Shown piece after piece: positions 6,585-14,013 of a DNA stretch of 24,313 bases. Each line of letters begins with the position of its first letter. Positions within the stretch are counted from its first letter, which is position 1. The notes under the pieces were generated by a model. The model was not told where the DNA came from. It worked only from the letters and a program-made list of their open reading frames with translations, and made no database searches. The position numbers were made by a program, and so were the translations under genes. Origin of the DNA: Peptococcaceae bacterium UBA2264 (GTDB taxonomy: Bacteria > Bacillota > Desulfitobacteriia > Desulfitobacteriales > Desulfitobacteriaceae). Location: the NCBI GenBank assembly GCA_002347475.1, contig DDXI01000093.1, positions 7,092 through 31,404 of the forward strand. Reading direction: 5' to 3'.

Positions 6585-7214
6585 TTAACGGGAGTATTTC
6601 TCCACGATAAGGTGGTCCTGGATAGGTATTTGAATATCTTCACGAGAAGGAAGAGCAATGACGGTACCGCTGCAAGCAGTAGCATCCAGGCTTAGCCAGG
6701 TTGGCACAGCCTGGGTACCTAACCCCTCGATTATCTGCTGCAGACGGGGCGAACTCTTGCTGTCTTCTTTGACTGCGACAACTTCACCGACACGAACCAG
6801 ATAAGATGGAATATTGACTCTCCTGCCATTAACCATAAAATGACCATGACGGACGATCTGCCGGGCTTCAGCCCGGGAAGCAGCAAAACCAAGCCGGTAA
6901 ATAACATTATCCAAACGACGCTCCAGCAGACGCAGGAGGTTATCACCGGTCATACCCTTTTGCCGGACAGCCTCATCAAAATATCTGCGGAACTGACCTT
7001 CCATAACGCCGTAAATCCGCCGCGCCTTTTGCTTTTCGCGTAATTGTATACCATATTCTGTCGGTTTTTTGCCGCGACTCTGACCATGCATCCCGGGTGC
7101 ATACTGACGACGGTCAATAGCACATTTGCCGGTATAGCAGCGATCCCCTTTCAGAAAGAGTTTCAATCCTTCGCGCCGACATAAGCGACAGACGGGCCCT
7201 GTATATCTAGCCAT
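6585..7214 (-). CDS. rpsD: 30S ribosomal protein S4 (zinc-binding form)
   Basis: Primary 16S rRNA binder that starts 30S body assembly. The 209 residues include an N-terminal Cys4 zinc site (C9, C12, C26, C31), so this is the C+ form, and an S4 RNA-binding domain around RLDNVIYRLGFAASRAEARQ. The ATG at 7212-7214 is 8 nt from a GGGGG site (7223-7227); the TTG one codon upstream would be 5 nt from it. In B. subtilis rpsD is elsewhere and autoregulated; here it lies between rpsK and rpoA, as in Clostridia. S4 represses its own operon in several bacteria; no such site is evident here. Confidence 0.98.
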   Translation of the reverse strand: MARYTGPVCRLCRREGLKLFLKGDRCYTGKCAIDRRQYAPGMHGQSRGKKPTEYGIQLREKQKARRIYGVMEGQFRRYFDEAVRQKGMTGDNLLRLLERRLDNVIYRLGFAASRAEARQIVRHGHFMVNGRRVNIPSYLVRVGEVVAVKEDSKSSPRLQQIIEGLGTQAVPTWLSLDATACSGTVIALPSREDIQIPIQDHLIVEKYSR

Positions 7215-7227
7215 CAATTACACCCCC

Positions 7228-7617
7228 TTATACCCTTCTCCGTTTCGGTGGCCGACATCCATTGTGAGGAATTGGCGTAACATCTTTAATCAGATTAACT
7301 TCCAACCCAGCTGCCTGTAAGGCCCGAATCGCAGCCTCTCGGCCTGTTCCCGGTCCTTTGACATAGCATTCCACTTCTTTCAGGCCATGTTCCATTGCAG
7401 CTTTGGCAGCTGTCTCAGCAGCCATCTGGGCAGCAAAAGGAGTGCTTTTACGCGACCCTCTGAATCCCAGTGCTCCGGCACTTGACCAGGAAATTGCATT
7501 ACCGGCTGTGTCGGTAAGTGTAACCATGGTATTGTTAAATGTGGATTTAATATGAGCAACCCCTGACTGAATATTTTTACGTTCCCGGCGTCTAGTCCGG
7601 ACAACTCTACGCGCCAT
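7228..7617 (-). CDS. rpsK: 30S ribosomal protein S11
   Basis: Platform protein of the 30S subunit, near the mRNA exit. The 129 residues match the family. Characteristic stretches are GVAHIKSTFNNTMVTLTD, then GFRGSRKSTPFAAQ, and the C-terminal TPIPHNGCRPPKRRRV, whose basic tail binds 16S rRNA. The ATG has a GGGGGG site about 9 nt upstream. It follows rpsM by 19 nt and precedes rpsD by 13 nt, in the alpha operon order. Nothing unusual. Confidence 0.98.
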   Translation of the reverse strand: MARRVVRTRRRERKNIQSGVAHIKSTFNNTMVTLTDTAGNAISWSSAGALGFRGSRKSTPFAAQMAAETAAKAAMEHGLKEVECYVKGPGTGREAAIRALQAAGLEVNLIKDVTPIPHNGCRPPKRRRV

Positions 7618-7636
7618 TGCGGTTATCCCCCCTTAC

Positions 7637-8008
7637 TTATTTTTTGCGACGTGCTCCAACCGTTTTTGCCGGACCTTTGCGGGTACGGGCATTGGTTTTG
7701 GTACGCTGACCACGCACTGGGAGCCCCCGGCGATGGCGTAAACCGCGGTAACAACCGATTTCCATCAGACGTTTGATATTAAGGGACACTTCACGGCGCA
7801 GGTCACCTTCGACTTTAATTTCTTTATCAATTATTTCCCGGAGTTTAGTGACCTCCGATTCGGATAAGTCACGCACACGGGTGTCCGGGCTTACACTGGT
7901 CTTGGTGAGAATTTTTTGTGAAGTGGGCAGCCCGATCCCGTATATATACGTTAAGGCAACTTCTACACGTTTCTCACGTGGCAAATCAACTCCAGCGATA
8001 CGTGCCAT
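7637..8008 (-). CDS. rpsM: 30S ribosomal protein S13
   Basis: Head protein of the 30S subunit that bridges to L5 and contacts the P-site tRNA. The 123 residues begin ARIAGVDLPREKRVEVALTYIYGIG and contain YRGLRHRRGLPVRGQRTKTNARTRKG, both diagnostic. The basic tail ends GARRKK. The ATG (8006-8008) has a GGGGGTG site rather far upstream (about 10 nt). A 130-nt spacer separates it from rpmJ and contains AT-rich promoter-like sequence, so it may start its own transcript. Confidence 0.98.
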   Translation of the reverse strand: MARIAGVDLPREKRVEVALTYIYGIGLPTSQKILTKTSVSPDTRVRDLSESEVTKLREIIDKEIKVEGDLRREVSLNIKRLMEIGCYRGLRHRRGLPVRGQRTKTNARTRKGPAKTVGARRKK

Positions 8009-8049
8009 CTAATCTATACACCCCCAAATTTCAATCCTGTAACTTTTAT

Positions 8050-8089
8050 ACTGTATACTGATAATATTATATGACAAGGTCATGTGACC
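8050..8089 (-). promoter_or_regulatory. Promoter-like region upstream of rpsM
   Basis: Two overlapping options exist in the rpmJ-rpsM spacer. One has -35 TTGTCA (8072-8077), a 16-nt spacer and -10 TACAGT (8050-8055). The other has a perfect TATAAT (8066-8071) with a poor -35. The inverted repeat GGTCA-n2-TGACC (8078-8089) lies just upstream of the first and within the spacer of the second, which could make it an operator. Evidence is moderate at best. Confidence 0.4.
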
Positions 8090-8138
8090 GAATGCATTGG
8101 AGCATTTGTCCAATTCAGCCGCGCATCCGGGTGATTTG

Positions 8139-8252
8139 TCAACCCTGTTTTTGCTTGTGTTTGGGATTCTCACAGATCACCATAACCTTACCGTGTCTTT
8201 TGATAACCTTGCATTTCTCGCATATCTGCTTGACCGAAGGTTTAACTTTCAC
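8139..8252 (-). CDS. rpmJ: 50S ribosomal protein L36 (zinc-binding form)
   Basis: Smallest large-subunit protein, 37 residues, starting KVKPSVKQICEKCKVIKRHG. Zinc ligands are C11, C14, C27 and H32, the standard zinc-binding form. The start is GTG (8250-8252), with GGGAGGGG at 8259-8266 upstream; no in-frame ATG would preserve the N terminus. It lies 22 nt after infA, the usual infA-rpmJ-rpsM order. Confidence 0.97.
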   Translation of the reverse strand: MKVKPSVKQICEKCKVIKRHGKVMVICENPKHKQKQG

Positions 8253-8274
8253 CGTGTTCCCCTCCCTTTAATCC

Positions 8275-8493
8275 TTACTTGAACCGATATACAATTCTGC
8301 CCCGGGACAGGTCATAAGGTGAAAGCTCCACCGTGACCCTGTCTCCTGGCAGTATCCGGATAAAATTCATCCTGATTTTACCGGAAACGTGCGCCAGAAC
8401 CTTATGGCCGTTGGTAAGCTCCACCTGGAACATCGCATTGGGCAGTGACTCCAAAACTTTACCTTCAACTTCAATTACATCATCCTTAGACAT
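8275..8493 (-). CDS. infA: Translation initiation factor IF-1
   Basis: Binds the 30S A site during initiation. The 72 residues form a single S1-like OB-fold domain, beginning SKDDVIEVEGKVLESLPNAMF and containing GKIRMNFIRILPGDRVTVE, both diagnostic. The length is the standard 71-72. It follows map by 33 nt with an SD-like GAGGAGG upstream of the ATG. In some Clostridia a small KOW-domain protein is encoded between map and infA; none is present here. Confidence 0.98.
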   Translation of the reverse strand: MSKDDVIEVEGKVLESLPNAMFQVELTNGHKVLAHVSGKIRMNFIRILPGDRVTVELSPYDLSRGRIVYRFK

Positions 8494-8526
8494 TTCAATC
8501 CCTCCTCAGGCACTTGTTCGGGTCAT

Positions 8527-9273
8527 TTAACATCGAGTTAATATTTCCGGACCATTCCTGGTAATGGCAACAGTATGCTCAAAATGGGCTGAATGCTTGC
8601 GATCCCGAGTCACCACAGTCCAGTGGTCTTCCAGGGTCTGGACTTCACATGTGCCCAAATTAACCATTGGTTCAATCGCCAAAACCATACCTGCCTCGAG
8701 TCGTGGTCCCCGACCAGGTCTGCCAAAGTTGGGAATTTGCGGTTCTTCATGCATGGCCTGGCCAATGCCGTGTCCTACATAATCACGTACAACTGAAAAC
8801 CCGCGTCCCTCAACATGAGTCTGAACTGCATGCGAAATATCCTGGAGGCGATATCCCATCTTAGCCTGACCTATACCCAAGATTAAAGACTCCTCAGTAA
8901 CTTTAAGCAATTGCTGAAGTTCAGGATCAACAGTTCCTACCGGCAGGGTCAGAGCTGCATCTCCAAAATAGCCGTCAATAACAGCCCCGCAGTCAATACT
9001 TATGATATCCCCTGTCTGTAATTTTCTTGGACCTGGTATACCATGAACAACTTCTTCATTGACCGAAGTACACAAGGTGGCAGGAAAACCATTATACCCT
9101 TTAAAGGCCGGCTTAGCCCCGCATTTACGTATAAAGTCCTCAGCCAGGCGATCCAGTTCCTGAGTAGTAATCCCTGCCTGTACCGCTTTTTTGAGCAGGT
9201 TAAGGGTTTCAGCGACGATTCGCCCGGCCTCACGCATTTTTTCCAGTTGACGGTTTGTTTTTAGCTCAATCAT
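8527..9273 (-). CDS. map: Methionine aminopeptidase, type I
   Basis: Removes the initiator methionine from nascent proteins in the cytoplasm. The 248 residues are the short bacterial type I form, without an N-terminal zinc-finger extension. The dinuclear metal ligands are all visible: D94 in SIDCG, D105 in FGDAA, H168 in GHGIG, E201 in IEPMV and E232 in FEHT; H77 is the substrate-site histidine. The ATG at 9271-9273 has only a weak AAGGTCAG-like SD site. Unusually, it follows secY directly; adk, which normally lies between them, is missing, and a near-consensus promoter occupies the spacer. Confidence 0.97.
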   Translation of the reverse strand: MIELKTNRQLEKMREAGRIVAETLNLLKKAVQAGITTQELDRLAEDFIRKCGAKPAFKGYNGFPATLCTSVNEEVVHGIPGPRKLQTGDIISIDCGAVIDGYFGDAALTLPVGTVDPELQQLLKVTEESLILGIGQAKMGYRLQDISHAVQTHVEGRGFSVVRDYVGHGIGQAMHEEPQIPNFGRPGRGPRLEAGMVLAIEPMVNLGTCEVQTLEDHWTVVTRDRKHSAHFEHTVAITRNGPEILTRC

Positions 9274-9296
9274 CTGACCTTACCCTTTAAAGAAAT

Positions 9297-9325
9297 ATTA
9301 TACGGTCCTTTTATTTTTATTGCAA
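9297..9325 (-). promoter_or_regulatory. Sigma-A promoter for map-infA-rpmJ
   Basis: The -35 box is TTGCAA (9320-9325), the spacer is 17 nt and the -10 box is a perfect TATAAT (9297-9302). Transcription would start near 9290, giving a leader of about 17 nt before map. The promoter lies in the secY-map spacer, where adk is expected but absent. Confidence 0.75.
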
Positions 9326-9355
9326 TCTTACTCATCTTTTCTGACCACACTCCTC

Positions 9356-10642
9356 CTATTTCATGAATCCCTGATAGTGCCTTTGCATAAGATGAGATTC
9401 CAGCTGTTTCATTGTTTCCAAAGCCACAGAGACCACAATAAGCAGTGAAGTACCTCCAAAGTATATGTTAGTCAAACCTGTCAGGCCAATGACAAGACTG
9501 GGCAGAATAGCTATCAGCGCCAGAAACAGTCCTCCGGCAAAAGTTGTTCTGCTTAAGACCTTGGAAATATAATCCGCAGTCGGACGGCCCGGACGCAGGC
9601 CGGGAATAAATCCGCCGTACTTTTTGAGATTATCGGCTACATCAACAGGATTGAAGGTAACTGCAGTATAAAAATAGGTAAAGAACATGATCAGAATCGC
9701 ATAGAGCAAAAGATAGGGTATCGATTTGAGTGTTCCATTCATACTGAACCATTGATTAACAAAAAGAGCAAACGAGGAATTAGGCACCCAGGTTACTATA
9801 GATTGCGGAAAAGCCAGTAAGGAAACCGCAAAGATAACCGGTATTACTCCAGCCTGATTCACTTTCAAAGGTATATGAGAACTCTGTCCGCCATATACCC
9901 GGCGTCCCACAACCCGCTTGGCATATTGGACCTGAATGCGGCGCTGTCCCTCCTGAACAAAAACAACTCCGGCTATCACCAAAATAACAATAACAGCCAG
10001 ACCAATAACTGTCAAAAGACTGATCTCATTTACCCGGAGAAGACCCCAGAGATACTTGAGAGCATCAGGGACCCTGGAAACGATACCGGCGAAAATAATC
10101 AAGGAAATCCCATTGCCAATTCCCTTTTCGGTAATAGCTTCTCCCAGCCACATTAAAAAGGCACAACCGGCTGTTAAGACCAGAGCAACCAACAGGTAAA
10201 GCAGCCACGGCGAAACGCCCGCCGGAACATTCAGAGCACCCCGCAGCCCGAAAGTCAGACCGAAGCCCTGGATAAAGCCCAATATTACAGTCCCATAACG
10301 CGTGAGCTGCGTAATTTTTTTGCGTCCATAATCTCCTTCTTTAGATAGTCGTTCCAGATAAGGTATTACTATAGTTAAAAGAGTTAAGATAATGGAAGCC
10401 GTAATGTAGGGCGTAATACTTAAGGCGAATACCGTCAGCCTCTTGAATGATCCCCCGGAAAAGGTATCGAAGAAATCGAATATTCCGCCGCTGCCCATCA
10501 TTTCCTTCAGCACTTCATGATTCACAAAGGGAATGGGGACATGGGCCCCAATGCGAAAGACTAAAAACATCAACAAGGTGAATCCGATTTTTCTCCTTAG
10601 ATCCGCAACTTTCCAGGCATTCTTCAGAGAATCAATAATCAT
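9356..10642 (-). CDS. secY: Protein translocase subunit SecY
   Basis: Channel-forming subunit of the SecYEG translocon in the cytoplasmic membrane. The 428 residues carry about ten hydrophobic segments. Conserved stretches include PYITASIIL (78-86) in the second segment, TEKGIGNGISLIIF (171-184) and GGFIPGLRPGRPTADY in the C-terminal half. The ATG is directly adjacent to the rplO stop, with an SD-like GAGGTGG inside the end of rplO, which suggests translational coupling. The stop codon overlaps an orphan AGGAGGAG motif, discussed in the findings. Confidence 0.98.
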   Translation of the reverse strand: MIIDSLKNAWKVADLRRKIGFTLLMFLVFRIGAHVPIPFVNHEVLKEMMGSGGIFDFFDTFSGGSFKRLTVFALSITPYITASIILTLLTIVIPYLERLSKEGDYGRKKITQLTRYGTVILGFIQGFGLTFGLRGALNVPAGVSPWLLYLLVALVLTAGCAFLMWLGEAITEKGIGNGISLIIFAGIVSRVPDALKYLWGLLRVNEISLLTVIGLAVIVILVIAGVVFVQEGQRRIQVQYAKRVVGRRVYGGQSSHIPLKVNQAGVIPVIFAVSLLAFPQSIVTWVPNSSFALFVNQWFSMNGTLKSIPYLLLYAILIMFFTYFYTAVTFNPVDVADNLKKYGGFIPGLRPGRPTADYISKVLSRTTFAGGLFLALIAILPSLVIGLTGLTNIYFGGTSLLIVVSVALETMKQLESHLMQRHYQGFMK

Positions 10643-11083
10643 CTATTCCACCTCGACTTTTCCACCACTTGCTGCGATCTTATCGGCTGCAGTTTGACTG
10701 ACCTTGTCGACTTTAACTGTCAGGGCCTTGGTCAGTTCGCCTGTTCCCAAAATCTTCACTCCATCTTTTACAGCCTTGATAAGTCCAATCTCATAGAGAC
10801 TTTGAATGGTTACCTCTGCTCCATTTTCGAAGCGCTCCAAGTCCCTGACATTAAGAACTGTGTAAACTTTTTTGAAGATATTAGTAAAGCCGCGTTTAGG
10901 AAGCCTTCGGTATAATGGCTGTTGTCCGCCTTCAAAGCCTGGGCGTACGCCTCCGCCTGAACGAGCTTTTTGACCTTTATGTCCTTTACCGGCCGTTTTG
11001 CCTTGTCCGGAACCAATACCGCGTCCCAAACGTTTGGTTGCTTTACGCGCGCCTTTGGCCGGTTGAAGTTCATGCAATTTCAT
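10643..11083 (-). CDS. rplO: 50S ribosomal protein L15
   Basis: Large-subunit protein required late in 50S assembly. The 146 residues begin MKLHELQPAKGARKATKRLGRGIGSG and continue with the Gly- and Lys-rich KGHKGQKARSGGGVRPGFEGGQ, typical of the L15 extension. I chose the ATG at 11081-11083; the SD GGAGG (11095-11099) is 11 nt away, slightly long. Upstream GTG and TTG codons in frame overlap or nearly touch the SD site. It lies 18 nt after rpmD and its stop abuts the secY start. Confidence 0.97.
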   Translation of the reverse strand: MKLHELQPAKGARKATKRLGRGIGSGQGKTAGKGHKGQKARSGGGVRPGFEGGQQPLYRRLPKRGFTNIFKKVYTVLNVRDLERFENGAEVTIQSLYEIGLIKAVKDGVKILGTGELTKALTVKVDKVSQTAADKIAASGGKVEVE

Positions 11084-11101
11084 GCTTGCCAACACCTCCT
11101 T

Positions 11102-11284
11102 TTATTCAGCAACTGACTCCACTGAAAGTAAGTGGGCACATTTACGGATAACCCCCTGGGTTGCCGGATTATCTTCCCGCACCACACTGGAACCGATTTT
11201 CCTTAAACCTAATACTTTCAAGGATTCACGATGACTTCTGGAATAACCAATTGGGCTTTTTACAAGAGTAAGTTTTACTTTCAT
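11102..11284 (-). CDS. rpmD: 50S ribosomal protein L30
   Basis: Small large-subunit protein of 60 residues, the usual bacterial length. It begins MKVKLTLVKSPIGYSRSHRESLKVLGLRKIGSS, clearly L30. The ATG (11282-11284) is 7 nt from GGAGG; the in-frame TTG two codons upstream is too close to that site. It follows rpsE by 11 nt and precedes rplO by 18 nt, the standard spc order. Confidence 0.97.
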   Translation of the reverse strand: MKVKLTLVKSPIGYSRSHRESLKVLGLRKIGSSVVREDNPATQGVIRKCAHLLSVESVAE

Positions 11285-11295
11285 GACCAATCCTC

Positions 11296-11796
11296 CTAAC
11301 CTAGAATTTCTTCTACGGTCTTACCGCGGAGTTTGGCGACTTCATCTGCGCGTTTTAAAGATTTTAAAGCAGCCATTGTCGCATTGACCATATTATGAGC
11401 ATTCGCTGAGCCTAATGATTTTGTCAATATATCATGAATTCCGGAGACCTCTAATACTGTCCGTACGGCACCACCGGCAATAACCCCGGTTCCCTTGGAG
11501 GCCGGTTTGAGCAGTACTTGTCCTGCCCCGAAATTACCTATAACCAGATGAGGTATAGTAGTGCCGATAATCGGTATGGAAATCATATTTTTCTTGGCAT
11601 CTTCAATTGCTTTGCGGATAGCCTCGGGTACTTCTCCGGCTTTTCCCAGACCAGCACCAACATGTCCCGCACCGTCACCGACCACGACCAAAGCGCTAAA
11701 GCTGAAACGCCGGCCACCTTTAACTACTTTGGATACGCGAGCAATATGCACAACTTTTTCTGATATATCCAGTTTACTCGCATCAATTCTCGCCAA
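11296..11796 (-). CDS. rpsE: 30S ribosomal protein S5
   Basis: Body protein of the 30S subunit, involved in decoding accuracy and the mRNA entry helicase. The 166 residues contain the S5 N-terminal double-stranded RNA-binding region, EKVVHIARVSKVVKGGRRFSFSALVVVG, and the C-terminal domain with GTGVIAGGAVRTVLE. The start is TTG (11794-11796), 7 nt after GGAGGG; no ATG gives the right N terminus. It lies 24 nt after rplR. Confidence 0.98.
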   Translation of the reverse strand: MARIDASKLDISEKVVHIARVSKVVKGGRRFSFSALVVVGDGAGHVGAGLGKAGEVPEAIRKAIEDAKKNMISIPIIGTTIPHLVIGNFGAGQVLLKPASKGTGVIAGGAVRTVLEVSGIHDILTKSLGSANAHNMVNATMAALKSLKRADEVAKLRGKTVEEILG

Positions 11797-11820
11797 TGAT
11801 TTTCCCTCCTTTACCCTGTC

Positions 11821-12189
11821 CTAGAATTCCAGACCTGCTTCACGGGCTGACTGGGCCAAAGCAGCAATCCGTCCGTGATAAATGTTCCCACCACGGTCGA
11901 AAACGACTTGTTTGACACCTTTTTCCAGTGCTCTTTCAGCAAACAATTCGCCGACTTTTTGCGCACCGGCAACATTACCGCCGCTTTCCCCGCTTGCCTT
12001 AAAATCAGCATCCAGGGTGGATGCAGCTGCCAGTGTAACTCCCAGCTCATCATTGATCAGCTGAGCATAAATATGGTTAAGACTGCGGAATACAGCAAAG
12101 CGCGGACGATCAGCTGTTCCGAAAACAGTTTTGCGTACCCGTTTATGCTTCTTTCTCCGTATTGCCTGCCTGTCTATACGCTTGATCAC
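11821..12189 (-). CDS. rplR: 50S ribosomal protein L18
   Basis: Binds 5S rRNA together with L5 in the central protuberance. The 122 residues begin with a basic stretch (RQAIRRKKHKRVRK), then TADRPRFAVFRSLNHIYAQLI, and end with FDRGGNIYHGRIAALAQSAREAGLEF, all diagnostic. The start is GTG (12187-12189), with GGAG about 10 nt upstream. It follows rplF by 54 nt, the longest spacer within the spc ribosomal block. Confidence 0.98.
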   Translation of the reverse strand: MIKRIDRQAIRRKKHKRVRKTVFGTADRPRFAVFRSLNHIYAQLINDELGVTLAAASTLDADFKASGESGGNVAGAQKVGELFAERALEKGVKQVVFDRGGNIYHGRIAALAQSAREAGLEF

Positions 12190-12243
12190 AGGATATTCAC
12201 TCCTTTTGCTCGCGGCAAGAGATTTTGCCCTTGCCTGTTTACC

Positions 12244-12798
12244 TTATTTCTTACCGCCCTTTTTAGCCCCGGACTTACCAACCTTACGGCGGATGTGTTC
12301 ATTCTCGTACTTGATACCCTTGCCTTTATAGGGTTCAGGCTTACGCTGTTTGCGCACCACTGCCGCAAAAGCTCCCACAGTTTCCTTATCCATGCCTTTA
12401 ATCAGGATTTTGGTCGGGGCCGGTACTTCGATCTCCAGACCTTCATAAGGAATCATTTCCACAGGATGGGATTTTCCGATTGTCAGAACCAGTTTATTGC
12501 CTTGCATGGCTGCCCGGTAGCCCACTCCCACCAGATCCAGACCCTTGGTAAATCCTTTGGTAACGCCTTCAACCATATTGGCTACCAAGGTACGTGTAAG
12601 ACCATGGAGGGAACGATGCAATGGTTCGTCATCAGGCCGGGTGACGATTATTTGTTGATTTTCCTGGACAATGCTGATCGCAGGATGCATCTTCCTGGTA
12701 AGAGTTCCCTTGGGACCCTTAACTGTGACCACATTGTCCTCTATTTGGATGTCCACTCCATTGGGTATTCCAATGGGCAGCTTGCCAATTCTGGACAT
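12244..12798 (-). CDS. rplF: 50S ribosomal protein L6
   Basis: Large-subunit protein near the factor-binding site. The 184 residues contain the two repeated L6 domains. It begins SRIGKLPIGIPNGVDI, contains VKGPKGTLTRKMHP, and near the C terminus has RKPEPYKGKGIKYENEHIRRKVGKSGAKK, the conserved L6 signature. The ATG has an SD GGAGG upstream. A long open frame on the opposite strand here is a shadow of this gene and rplR. Confidence 0.98.
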   Translation of the reverse strand: MSRIGKLPIGIPNGVDIQIEDNVVTVKGPKGTLTRKMHPAISIVQENQQIIVTRPDDEPLHRSLHGLTRTLVANMVEGVTKGFTKGLDLVGVGYRAAMQGNKLVLTIGKSHPVEMIPYEGLEIEVPAPTKILIKGMDKETVGAFAAVVRKQRKPEPYKGKGIKYENEHIRRKVGKSGAKKGGKK

Positions 12799-12820
12799 TC
12801 ACTGCACCTCCGTTGTTATC

Positions 12821-13219
12821 TTACCAAATGTAAGCAATTACTTCTCCGCCCAGTCCCGCATTACGGGCTTGTTTGTCCGACATAATTCCCTTGGAAGTAG
12901 AAACAATAGCTACTCCCAGACCACCCAGCACCTTGGGTATCTCATCCTTCTTGGCGTAGACACGAAGGCCGGGCCGGCTAATGCGCTTCAAGCCGGTGAT
13001 TACACGTTCACGATTAGTGCCATATTTTAAGTACAGCCGCAGCACGCCTTGCTTTTCATCGGCAATGTACTCCACATCTTTAATATAACCTTCAGCTTTG
13101 AGCAACTCGGCGATATCTCTTTTGACACGGGAAGCAGGAAGTTCAACTTTATCATGATAGACCATTCCCGCGTTACGAATACGAGTCAAGAGGTCTGCAA
13201 TAGGATCTGACATCGACAT
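12821..13219 (-). CDS. rpsH: 30S ribosomal protein S8
   Basis: Binds the central domain of 16S rRNA. The 132 residues begin SMSDPIADLLTRIRNAG and end STSKGIMSDKQARNAGLGGEVIAYIW, the invariant S8 C terminus. The first ATG (13217-13219) is 9 nt after a GGGGG site; the second ATG, two codons in, would be 15 nt away. In E. coli S8 represses the spc operon by binding the rplE mRNA. I see no obvious equivalent helix here. Confidence 0.98.
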   Translation of the reverse strand: MSMSDPIADLLTRIRNAGMVYHDKVELPASRVKRDIAELLKAEGYIKDVEYIADEKQGVLRLYLKYGTNRERVITGLKRISRPGLRVYAKKDEIPKVLGGLGVAIVSTSKGIMSDKQARNAGLGGEVIAYIW

Positions 13220-13247
13220 TTAAGACGTCCCCCTTTCTTACTCTTTT

Positions 13248-13433
13248 TTACCAACTAGCCTTCATTATTCCGGGAAGTTCTCCTTTATGAGCTAACTCCC
13301 GAAAACAAATCCGGCAAAGACCGAACTTCCGCATGTAACCATGGGGACGGCCACATATTTTACAGCGATTATGCGAACGCACGGCATATTTCTGCCCGCG
13401 TAATTGGCGTACAACCATCGACTTTTTAGCCAC
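13248..13433 (-). CDS. rpsN: 30S ribosomal protein S14, zinc-binding type Z
   Basis: Small head protein of the 30S subunit. At 61 residues it is the short zinc form, with C24, C27, C40 and C43 as ligands in RCKICGRPHGYMRKFGLCRICFRE. Some bacteria also keep a longer, zinc-free paralogue elsewhere for zinc starvation; that cannot be judged from this window. The start is GTG (13431-13433). It lies between rplE and rpsH as usual. Confidence 0.98.
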   Translation of the reverse strand: MAKKSMVVRQLRGQKYAVRSHNRCKICGRPHGYMRKFGLCRICFRELAHKGELPGIMKASW

Positions 13434-13453
13434 GCTTTTCGATCCTCCTTTTA

Positions 13454-13993
13454 CTAGTCACGGAACGGCATCCCAAATAAGCGCAGCATTTCGCGTGCCT
13501 CTTCATCTGATTTAGCCGTCGTTACAAACACGACATCCATACCGCGAAGTTTATCGATTTTGTCATACTCAATTTCCGGAAAAATTAATTGTTCCTTGAT
13601 CCCGACTGTATAATTTCCCCGGCCATCAAACGACTTGGCCGAAACACCGCGAAAATCGCGTACTCTTGGCAGGGCAACATTCAGAAGGCGATCGACGAAC
13701 TCATACATCCGGTCGCCATGTAAGGTAACCTTAGTCCCAATCGACATTCCTTCCCGCAGTTTAAAAGCGGCGATAGATTTTTTAGCCTTGGTTACTATGG
13801 GCTTTTGTCCGACAATTTTTGTCAGATCAGACACAGCTGAATCAATTGCCTTGGAATTTGTAATCGCTTCGCCAACACCCATATTGACGACAACCTTATC
13901 CAAGCGCGGAATTTGCATGACATTTTTATATCCGAACTTCTGCTGCAAGGCAGGAGCAATTTCTTCGGTATATTTTTCTTTAAGACGAGCCAC
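13454..13993 (-). CDS. rplE: 50S ribosomal protein L5
   Basis: 5S rRNA-binding protein of the central protuberance that contacts S13 in the 30S head. The 179 residues are the usual length. Diagnostic stretches are QIPRLDKVVVNMGVGEA, then KPIVTKAKKSIAAFKLREG and the C-terminal IFPEIEYDKIDKLRGMDV. The start is GTG (13991-13993) with GGGAGGG upstream. It follows rplX by 20 nt. Confidence 0.98.
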   Translation of the reverse strand: MARLKEKYTEEIAPALQQKFGYKNVMQIPRLDKVVVNMGVGEAITNSKAIDSAVSDLTKIVGQKPIVTKAKKSIAAFKLREGMSIGTKVTLHGDRMYEFVDRLLNVALPRVRDFRGVSAKSFDGRGNYTVGIKEQLIFPEIEYDKIDKLRGMDVVFVTTAKSDEEAREMLRLFGMPFRD

Positions 13994-14013
13994 TAGGGTC
14001 CCTCCCTTCGTGC

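Noticed and set aside
9270..9335. The 21-codon frame before map as a remnant of the adk N terminus.
   Set aside because: It lacks the adenylate kinase P-loop pattern (GxPGxGKGT); only the orphan SD site and position suggest a deletion, so I do not call a pseudogene.
11875..12885. A 336-codon open frame on the plus strand.
   Set aside because: It lies exactly opposite rpsH, rplF and rplR, which are unmistakable; its composition is that of an antisense shadow, with no SD site or recognisable domain.
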